From: Microcaldota archaeon
GTDB lineage: Archaea > Micrarchaeota > Micrarchaeia > Micrarchaeales > Micrarchaeaceae
DNA: 29,437 bases
Assembly: GCA_021792115.1 (NCBI GenBank)
Contig: JAJYVI010000002.1
Span: 1-29,437 of the forward strand
Direction: 5' to 3'
Shown here: positions 23,578 through 29,437 of the stretch, one piece after another
Position numbering within the stretch: position 1 is the stretch's first letter
How the letters are laid out: every line of letters starts with the position of its first letter
The notes under the pieces: generated by a model
Told to the model about the DNA's origin: nothing
Seen by the model: only the letters and a program-made list of their open reading frames with translations
The model's database searches: none
Position numbers and translations under genes: made by a program

Positions 23578-24396
23578 TTAAATAAGAGATTCAAGGAATT
23601 TTCTCACATCTGCAATCTCATCATTATTTAATTCTGGAACCTCCATTATCAATGGCTTTGACAAGAGCTCTTTGAAACTGAATAAACGCTTAAAGCCATC
23701 AAATCCTATGAATCCGTATCCTATATTGGTATGCCTGTCTCTATGCGATCCCAGATCGTACTTTGCGTCATTAAGATGTATTACTTTTATGTTTTTAAAG
23801 TTTAATTTTGAATTTATTTCATCAAGAATACTTATTTCTTTTATATCATATCCTGCAGCAAATGCATGGCATGTATCAAAGCAAAGGCCTTTGTTCTTGC
23901 CTTTTATACCATCATAAACTTCAACAAGATCATCAAGAGATGACCCGATGCTATTTCTCTGACCTGCCTCATTCTCAAGCAGAAGCATTACTTCTGAATT
24001 CTGATTTGCAGTGTTTATTGCATTTACAGCCTTTTCAATACCTTCTTTTTTTCCTTTTCCAAGATGGCTTCCAAGATGCAGAACAAGATAAGGGATATTA
24101 AGTTCGCTGCATCTCTCTATAGTGCTCTGCAGAGATGCTATGGATTTTTTGTAATTAATAGGATTTGGCGAAGCAATGTTACAGAGATATGACATATGCG
24201 CAATAACAGGCTTTACATCAAATGTCTTTGATTTCTTGATAAAATTATTCTTTTCATAAGAAGCCAGTGCGCCAAGAGACCATGCTCTCGGATTATTTAC
24301 AAAAATCTGCATTGTATTGCATCCAATAAACAATGCTCTGTCAAAAGCAAGATCAATGCTTTCTGCTATTGAGATGTGATACCCTAATCTAATCAT
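23578..24396 (-). CDS. nfo: Endonuclease IV (AP endonuclease), copy 1
   Basis: This zinc-dependent TIM-barrel enzyme cuts DNA 5' to abasic sites in base excision repair. All metal-site motifs are present: I-A-H-M, H-L-G-S-H, L-L-E-N-E-A-G-Q, F-D-T-C-H-A-F-A-A-G-Y-D, H-L-N-D, G-S-H-R-D-R-H and I-M-E-V-P-E. I chose the Met at 24396 (M-I-R-L-G-Y-H-I-S) because the family starts there; an in-frame Met five codons earlier (24411) also exists. A paralogue with the same motifs lies at 27152-27982. This copy has M-S-Y-L-C-N where the other has the more usual M-P-Y-L-P-N. Confidence 0.94.
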   Translation of the reverse strand: MIRLGYHISIAESIDLAFDRALFIGCNTMQIFVNNPRAWSLGALASYEKNNFIKKSKTFDVKPVIAHMSYLCNIASPNPINYKKSIASLQSTIERCSELNIPYLVLHLGSHLGKGKKEGIEKAVNAINTANQNSEVMLLLENEAGQRNSIGSSLDDLVEVYDGIKGKNKGLCFDTCHAFAAGYDIKEISILDEINSKLNFKNIKVIHLNDAKYDLGSHRDRHTNIGYGFIGFDGFKRLFSFKELLSKPLIMEVPELNNDEIADVRKFLESLI

Positions 24397-24548
24397 AATA
24401 TTTGTTTGCATGCAATTTTAATAAAGGTTTTGATTTGTGTTTTTTTAAGATTTCTAAAAATTTGACGCAGATTATGAAAATGACATATGTATAATATTCT
24501 CTTTATTTTTCAATGCGCAGAAAAATATTTTAATAAATTTTTAAAAAA

Positions 24549-24767
24549 TCAAACAATTATTTCAATTATTTTTTTGCTGCTCATGGCGCCTTTTACTATA
24601 TTTATATTTGATTTTTTTGTATTGAAATACTCTGCAAGAGCTGAGATGACTGCTTTATTTGCCTTTCCATCAATTGCCTTTTCCATTATCTTTATCTTGT
24701 AGTTATCTTGACCTATTTTTTCTATCAGATTTATTTTGGAATTAGGCATCACTTTTATTTTTAGCAT
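24549..24767 (-). CDS. DUF167 (YggU) family protein
   Basis: A 72-aa protein with the DUF167 pattern: V-M-P-N-S-K, Y-K-I-K-I at the second strand, D-G-K-A-N-K-A-V-I-x-A-L-A-E-Y-F, and I-V-K-G-x-x-S-x-K-K-I-I. The function of the family is unknown; known structures show a small alpha/beta fold. The ATG at 24767 has an AGGAG ribosome site 8 bases upstream; a GTG directly before it is the alternative. It is divergent from the TPR-AAA gene. Confidence 0.88.
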   Translation of the reverse strand: MLKIKVMPNSKINLIEKIGQDNYKIKIMEKAIDGKANKAVISALAEYFNTKKSNINIVKGAMSSKKIIEIIV

Positions 24768-24844
24768 CACAATATCTCCTTCTAATTAAACTTTTTTAAG
24801 AAGTTTATTTTGATAAAACAACAAACAATTAAATAATATTTTTG

Positions 24845-24860
24845 CATAATTTATATATTT
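24845..24860 (+). promoter_or_regulatory. TATA box of the TPR-AAA gene
   Basis: The sequence cataatttatatattt lies about 40 bp before the ATG at 24894. It implies a leader of about 10-15 bases. A second TATA-like tatatatat follows at about 24872. Confidence 0.5.
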
Positions 24861-24893
24861 TAATGTTGTTTGTATATATATTTCAATGATAAA

Positions 24894-26369
24894 ATGACAG
24901 ATCAGCAGGTAAGCGAAGAGGCGAAGCAGCATTGGAGAAATGGGAATGCCCTCTTTGAAGAGAACAAGTACGCAGAGGCTGTTGCAGAGTTCACGCTTGC
25001 AGTTAAGACAGATCCTGAATACAGCGATGCATATTTCAATAGGGGGCTCAGCGAAAGGCTGCTCCAGGACTTTGAAGCATCAAAGCAGGATTTCGAGCAT
25101 GTGCTTGCACTTGAGCAGAACAGCCCTGATGCAATGGTACTTCTTGGTGACATATCCGAAGAAATGGGCAACATGCTTGAAGCAAAGCAATGGTACGAGA
25201 AAGCGCTTATTGCAAAACCAGACTATGCAGAAGCAAAGACAAGGCTTGACAAAGTCAATGAAATTTTAAGTGGGAAGGCAGCTGTATCCCCAGGTCCTGC
25301 AGCAGCGAATGTAGAGGTGGGTGGAGAGACTGTTATTGAAGAAGGGCAGATAAAAAAAGTCGCATTTTACAAGTCCAACATGCGCTTTGACAGCGTCATT
25401 GGGATGAATAAGATCAAGAAATACCTTACAGACAATATTATCTTGGCGATGCAGCACCCAGAGCTGTTCAAGAAATACGGCAAGAAGCAGGGGCTTGGGC
25501 TTATACTTTACGGGCCTCCAGGTACTGGAAAAACATTCATTGTAAATGCAATATCAGGAGAATCTGGAGCAAATGTCATAATTGCAAGGATAAACCAGAT
25601 CATTGACATGTATTCTGGAAACACTGAGAAGAACCTGCATGCGATATTTGAGCAGGCTAGGCAGAATCCGCCATGCATCATATTCTTCGACGAGCTCGAT
25701 GCCCTGGGCGTAAAGAGGGGCGGCGGTGGCGAGGGCGCTGGGGGCTCAGCGATGAGGTTGGCAGTAAACCAGTTCCTGGTGGAGATGAACGGGCTAGAGT
25801 CAAATCCAGGAGGCATATTCGTTATAGGCGCGACTAACAACCCATGGGACATAGATCCGGCACTAAAGAGGAGCGGAAGGTTCGGGGACAGGCTGTATAT
25901 CCCGCCACCTGACTACAATGCAAGGAAGAACTTGTTTGATTTCTATACAAAGCATACGCCCAGGCAGAACCTTGATTTCGATAGACTTGCCAGAGCCACA
26001 ATGGGGTTCAGCCCAGCAGACATAGCCGCGCTCTGCGACAAGGCGATAATGACTCCTCTGCTTCACGAGTTTGAGTCCAAGAAAGAGAGGAAGCTTTCCA
26101 ACAAGGACCTCTTAGATATACTTAAGGACAAGGATACAGGGGGAAGCAGCCTCGACGAATGGTACTTCATGGTCAAGAAGGAGGTCATAAGCACGACAGA
26201 AACCCAGATAGTCAATGGCAAGAAGCAGGTAACAGTCAAGGAGGGAAAACTAAGTGCAGAGGAAAAGGTCCTTTACAAGACAATGATTAATGACATAAAG
26301 AAGAACACGAATCCTTTCATGATAATGATAAAGAAGTTCATGCGATTCTTTGCGCTCTATATATTCTGA
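24894..26369 (+). CDS. TPR-repeat AAA+ ATPase (CDC48/Vps4/FtsH-like module)
   Basis: The 491-aa protein has about three tetratricopeptide repeats (residues 9-113, e.g. Y-A-E-A-V-A-E-F and A-Y-F-N-R-G), a Pro/Ala/Gly linker (about 128-150) and a single classical AAA+ module. The module has Walker A G-P-P-G-T-G-K-T at 207-214, Walker B I-I-F-F-D-E-L-D at 262-269, sensor G-A-T-N-N at 312-316 and S-G-R-F-G-D-R at 327-333. The C-terminal tail is basic and ends in a hydrophobic helix. No protease domain is attached, so it is a remodeller or unfoldase whose TPRs recruit a partner. The DNA is clearly richer in G+C than its neighbours, from high expression or transfer. The start follows the TATA spacing. 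Confidence 0.87.
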   Translation: MTDQQVSEEAKQHWRNGNALFEENKYAEAVAEFTLAVKTDPEYSDAYFNRGLSERLLQDFEASKQDFEHVLALEQNSPDAMVLLGDISEEMGNMLEAKQWYEKALIAKPDYAEAKTRLDKVNEILSGKAAVSPGPAAANVEVGGETVIEEGQIKKVAFYKSNMRFDSVIGMNKIKKYLTDNIILAMQHPELFKKYGKKQGLGLILYGPPGTGKTFIVNAISGESGANVIIARINQIIDMYSGNTEKNLHAIFEQARQNPPCIIFFDELDALGVKRGGGGEGAGGSAMRLAVNQFLVEMNGLESNPGGIFVIGATNNPWDIDPALKRSGRFGDRLYIPPPDYNARKNLFDFYTKHTPRQNLDFDRLARATMGFSPADIAALCDKAIMTPLLHEFESKKERKLSNKDLLDILKDKDTGGSSLDEWYFMVKKEVISTTETQIVNGKKQVTVKEGKLSAEEKVLYKTMINDIKKNTNPFMIMIKKFMRFFALYIF

Positions 26370-26548
26370 ACTTCAAAGGCCAGGCAGATAATGTGCGTGA
26401 AGACAAGCGCTATGAAAAGTTGGGGTTGCAATAAAAAGCACGCATACTGCATTTATAAATATCTAAATTGCATATAGTAAATTGATGCAATTGATTATAA
26501 ATCAAATACAAAGTCAAATGCACTAATATTGAAGTTCATGGTGATGAC

Positions 26549-27055
26549 ATGGATACGATAGAAAATGAGTACAATAAAAAAGTTGGGGAGTTATTTGCAA
26601 AAGCAATAGAAAAAAATAATAACATCGAAAAATTAAAAAAGATGCAGAGAAAGCTTCCACCTGAGGAAAAAACTGCAAATGATGTATTGATTAAAGCCCT
26701 TGATGAGCTTGCATCCAGTAGCAGAACTGTTGAAAAAATAATATCCGCAGTCGAAAGAATTCTTTGGCTTGATGATGTTGAAATAAATGGGCTTAGGCAT
26801 GCAAATGCACAAGATCATGATGACCATCAGTTTTACAAGAAAAATGTAATAAATTGGCTTATGCAAAAATCCCCAGAATTAGGAAATGAGTCTTATATTG
26901 AGCACATGCTAAAAGAAAAAGCACCTGAATTAGGTCCTGGCAATTTTGTCCAGACCCTCGAAACCACAGTAATAGATAGCAATGGTGTAAAAGAAGTATA
27001 TAATCTTATTACTTCAATAGAGTTAGACAAACTCAATAAAATTGCAGGTTATTAG
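26549..27055 (+). CDS. Hypothetical helical protein, 168 aa
   Basis: I do not recognise a family. The protein is acidic to neutral and helical, without membrane segments. It contains a short internal duplication: L-M-Q-K-S-P-E-L-G and L-K-E-K-A-P-E-L-G, 24 residues apart. A His/Asp-rich turn, H-A-N-A-Q-D-H-D-D-H-Q-F, could bind a metal. A GGTGAT ribosome site precedes the ATG, and a TATA-like tttataaat near 26450 fits a promoter. It follows the TPR-AAA gene by about 180 bp on the same strand, so the two might be functionally linked. Confidence 0.7.
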   Translation: MDTIENEYNKKVGELFAKAIEKNNNIEKLKKMQRKLPPEEKTANDVLIKALDELASSSRTVEKIISAVERILWLDDVEINGLRHANAQDHDDHQFYKKNVINWLMQKSPELGNESYIEHMLKEKAPELGPGNFVQTLETTVIDSNGVKEVYNLITSIELDKLNKIAGY

Positions 27056-27151
27056 CCTAAAATCTTAAGCACATGTAATAAATCTAATAATTTATTATAG
27101 ATGCTTTAAATTTTGAAGGGCTGTTGTAAGTGTCTGCTTTTTGAGTATCAA

Positions 27152-27982
27152 CTAATTATAGATTGCTCTTTCTAAAAATAACTTTACCTCATTAAGCTCA
27201 TCTTCCATGCTAATGTCAACACGCCCAGGGGTTTCCATTATCATTGGTTTAGTGAGCAGCTTCTTTTCCTTGAAGAATTGCCTGAATCCATCCAGACCTA
27301 TAAATCCCATCCCGAAGTTTTCATGTCTGTCCTTATGCGAACCGACATCGTACAGCGCATCGTTAAGATGGAGTACCTTTATCCTGTCAAAATCCAAAAT
27401 CTTGCCGATTTCTGCTGCTGTGCTTGCCTCACGAATATCATAGCCTGCTGCAAAGGCATGACATGTATCAAGGCAGAATCCTTTATTTTTTATGCTAAGT
27501 GCTTCAAGTATCTCAGCCATATCATGCAGATCAGAGCCAATGCTATTTTTTTGCCCTGCCTCATTTTCAAGGAGTATACAAACCTTGCAATCAAGCTCAT
27601 TTATTGTGCTTATTGCATTTTTTATGCCCTTGCTTTTTCCTGCGCCCATATGGCTTCCCAAATGAGTTACAAGATACTCAATGCCAAGTTGGTCGCAAAG
27701 CAGTGCTGTTTTCTTAAGACATTCTATTGACTTGGTGCGTTTGATGTTATCAGATGAGGCGACATTTGGTAGATATGGCATATGTGCTATAACAGGCTTT
27801 ATATTGCTGTTTTTTTCCTTTGTTTTAAATGCAGCTTGCTCATCAATACTTGCTTTTGAAACAGACCAGGATCTAGGGTTGCTTAGAAAAATTTGCATTG
27901 TATTGCAGCCAATGCTTGCAGCGCGATCAAATGCCAAATCTCTAGCGCCAGAAGTAGAAATATGGTATCCTATTCTTATCAT
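27152..27982 (-). CDS. nfo: Endonuclease IV (AP endonuclease), copy 2
   Basis: This has the same enzyme family and motif order as the 23578-24396 gene: I-A-H-M-P-Y-L-P-N, H-L-G-S-H-M-G, L-L-E-N-E-A-G-Q-K, L-D-T-C-H-A-F-A-A-G-Y-D, H-L-N-D, G-S-H-K-D-R-H and M-E-T-P-G. The zinc ligands are complete. I placed the start at the Met of M-I-R-I-G-Y-H-I-S; the frame is open to an earlier Met at 28033, which would add 17 unrelated residues. This copy is closer to the textbook motifs than copy 1, so it may be the ancestral repair enzyme. Confidence 0.94.
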   Translation of the reverse strand: MIRIGYHISTSGARDLAFDRAASIGCNTMQIFLSNPRSWSVSKASIDEQAAFKTKEKNSNIKPVIAHMPYLPNVASSDNIKRTKSIECLKKTALLCDQLGIEYLVTHLGSHMGAGKSKGIKNAISTINELDCKVCILLENEAGQKNSIGSDLHDMAEILEALSIKNKGFCLDTCHAFAAGYDIREASTAAEIGKILDFDRIKVLHLNDALYDVGSHKDRHENFGMGFIGLDGFRQFFKEKKLLTKPMIMETPGRVDISMEDELNEVKLFLERAIYN

Positions 27983-28091
27983 GTGATCATTATTATGTAT
28001 GTCTTGTATGAATGCTGCTGATTTAAAATGCATATTAAATAAATTTGCAAAAATAAATGCGCAAAAATAACAGATAAAATGAAAATAAATA

Positions 28092-28197
28092 GGCCTTAAC
28101 CGGGATTTTCAAGAGTGATGCATAAATGCAGCACACCAATCGAACCCGGTTCAAAGGATCCACAGTCCTCTATGCTAGCCATTGCACTACTAAGGCC
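28092..28197 (-). tRNA. tRNA-His(GUG) with a T-loop intron
   Basis: On the minus strand an encoded G-1 precedes GCCTTAG, which pairs with TTAAGGC, and C73 opposes G-1, as required for tRNA-His. The anticodon stem GAGGA/TCCTT closes the loop C-U-G-U-G-G-A with anticodon GUG. The T-stem CCGGG/CCCGG is interrupted in its loop by about 33 nt (about 28106-28138), i.e. a position 59/60 intron. Removing it leaves the T-loop TTCGATT. Exact splice sites are ambiguous by a base or two. Confidence 0.92.
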
Positions 28198-28311
28198 ATG
28201 TAATGATTATTATAGGCGTAAGACTTTAAAATTGTTACTGAAAAATTCTAACTTTTATAGGCTGGCGTTCAAAAACTATGAAAAATTAGGGAATTTTTAT
28301 TCTTAACAGAG

Positions 28312-28725
28312 TTAATTAGTGGTTTTTTTTGTAAAAACTCCTGACTCGATTTGTTGTAGACCTCTAGTTTCTCTATTATATATGTAAACCCATGCCTTTA
28401 TTTCTTTTCCTTCTTCTGTAGTTACTTTGCATAGCTTCTTTTTGAAGAGCGTAGGCTCAGGAAATCTTCTAGAGCATTCCTCAAATTCATTTAGAATTGT
28501 GAAAAGGTGTCGTTGGTTCTTAATTTTGTAAAGCTCCCCATATATTATATTTTTTCTGTTTTTTACTTTTGATTCTACTGCACCAGGATAATCTTTAACA
28601 AGAAAAAGCTTTCCATTAAGTGTTGCATTTCCTACAAAAAAAGAATTTTTAGTTAATTCTTTTTTTGCATTGCTTCTAAAGCCTTTTTTGAGGAATCCAT
28701 ATACAAACAAAAATTCAGACTTCAT
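28312..28725 (-). CDS. Gamma-glutamylcyclotransferase-like (AIG2/GGCT) protein
   Basis: A 137-aa protein of the GGCT/AIG2 fold, enzymes that cyclise gamma-glutamyl groups to pyroglutamate. The N-terminal loop L-F-V-Y-G-F-L-K-K-G at 6-15 matches the family's V-Y-G-T-L-R-x-G, with Phe in place of the usual small residue. Y-P-G-A-V follows at 46-50, and G-E-L-Y at 63-66. The catalytic-type Glu82 lies in L-N-E-F-E-E, and A-W-V-Y-I-Y is the last strand. The T-to-F change in the substrate loop makes the true substrate uncertain. Confidence 0.8.
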   Translation of the reverse strand: MKSEFLFVYGFLKKGFRSNAKKELTKNSFFVGNATLNGKLFLVKDYPGAVESKVKNRKNIIYGELYKIKNQRHLFTILNEFEECSRRFPEPTLFKKKLCKVTTEEGKEIKAWVYIYNRETRGLQQIESGVFTKKTTN

Positions 28726-28757
28726 TTAAGATCCTATTCTTTAAATCTTTTATCTAT

Positions 28758-29437
28758 TTATTTTCTCAGAAATCCATTTAACAGTGTTTTAACCGTTATA
28801 AAGCGCTCGTCTTTAAGTTTCATTCCTTCTGGCATTTTCTTTTGAATAGTCTCATTGAGGTGTTTGATAATTTCCTGGGAGTAAGCAGATTTGATAAGTT
28901 TATGTGCGAATGGCTCTCCATCTGTAGGATCAACTGTGCAGATATCCTGGATAAAATTGTCTATAAGATACTTTTTTGTATCGTCAAGTCCAAATATGAC
29001 TGCATGTCTTAGAAAGTTAGTGTCCTTTATAATATCTTTATTTTTCTCTAACATATATGGAATAAATGATCGATTCTTTATTGCTATAATATATGCAGTG
29101 CTGTATTTTTGGTATTCACTTAATGGGGAAGCAGTTGTATTCTCATAGATGTTATTTATAAAATCCTTATAGCTTTTGGTTAAAAGTTTCGGATTAGCAT
29201 CTATTAGGCCCTTTATTATTTTTTCATTGCCTTTTTCAATAATATAGTGAGCAAATAGCAGATTTGTAAATAAGTACTGCGATCTTTGCGTAAGGATATT
29301 AGGGTTTTCCTTCATTACTGAAATTATTCTATTTTCTAAATATTCCTTCTCCTGCCAAGGCTTTTTCTTGCTATTAATAAATCTTAAGTTTTGCTTTATT
29401 TCTTCAATTAATTTTGCTTCCTTGTTTACTAATAAAT
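28758..29437 (-). CDS. Hypothetical helical-repeat-like protein, 5' end outside window
   Basis: The frame is open to the right edge, so the ATG at 29315 is probably internal and at least 226 residues are visible. I do not recognise a family. The pattern of paired short helices resembles ankyrin-type or other helical repeats (for example I-I-K-G-L-I-D-A-N-P-K-L-L, F-I-P-Y-M-L-E-K-N-K-D-I-I and L-R-H-A-V-I-F-G-L-D-D-T-K-K-Y-L-I-D-N), but the canonical ankyrin T-P-L-H is missing. The gene ends 33 bp before the GGCT gene on the same strand, so the two are probably co-transcribed. Confidence 0.65.
   Translation of the reverse strand, partial: LLVNKEAKLIEEIKQNLRFINSKKKPWQEKEYLENRIISVMKENPNILTQRSQYLFTNLLFAHYIIEKGNEKIIKGLIDANPKLLTKSYKDFINNIYENTTASPLSEYQKYSTAYIIAIKNRSFIPYMLEKNKDIIKDTNFLRHAVIFGLDDTKKYLIDNFIQDICTVDPTDGEPFAHKLIKSAYSQEIIKHLNETIQKKMPEGMKLKDERFITVKTLLNGFLRK

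Noticed and set aside
25508..25852. 114-aa minus-strand frame
   Set aside because: It lies antisense to the AAA+ module and arises from the G+C-rich codons of that gene.

Overview
This window looks like an AT-rich archaeal chromosome, probably a DPANN-type lineage such as the Micrarchaeota/Parvarchaeota (ARMAN) group. The archaeal evidence is the Alba chromatin protein, a membrane-anchored LonB protease, an archaeal-type AspRS, a YrdC-only threonylcarbamoyl-AMP synthase, TATA-box promoters close to start codons, and introns in two tRNA genes (one in the T-loop of tRNA-His). The lineage is an inference, because no rRNA or other phylogenetic marker is present.

Bases 1-10,300 are mostly housekeeping: the end of a signal peptidase gene, lonB, a 4 x 43-bp tandem repeat rich in T runs, an unknown gene, alba, aspS, a DHH phosphoesterase, a YrdC protein, a DUF998 membrane protein, and a HerA/VirB4-like ATPase with a nuclease-like C-terminus. 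Bases 10,300-14,000 hold an intron-containing tRNA-Ser(UGA), a two-helix membrane protein, a UvrD-type helicase fused to a RecB-type nuclease, and a 55-aa gene just upstream of that helicase.

Bases 14,000-23,450 look like an accessory island. It is bounded by two diverged copies of a ~67-bp sequence. It contains a DUF1059 gene, an insertion sequence with perfect 19-bp terminal inverted repeats (split-frame transposase plus a DUF2080 protein), the stump of an AAA ATPase gene, a 3' fragment of tRNA-Ala(CGC) followed by about 320 bp of hairpin-rich non-coding DNA, and a compact six-gene minus-strand operon. In transcription order the operon encodes a frameshifted endonuclease-like protein, a Dam-family adenine methyltransferase, a PLD-nuclease/SF2-helicase fusion, a 75-aa helical protein, a DndD-like SMC-type ATPase and an unknown 161-aa protein. 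This helicase + methylase + ATPase set resembles the Hma (Helicase-Methylase-ATPase) antiviral type as I recall it. The extra small genes and the endonuclease make it the best candidate here for an undescribed variant system: the methylase would mark self DNA, while the ATPase and the PLD-helicase would sense and cut foreign DNA.

Bases 23,450-29,437 return to chromosomal genes: two paralogous endonuclease IV genes, DUF167, a relatively GC-rich TPR-AAA+ ATPase, an unknown helical protein, tRNA-His with a T-loop intron, a gamma-glutamylcyclotransferase-like protein, and a helical-repeat-like protein running off the right edge.
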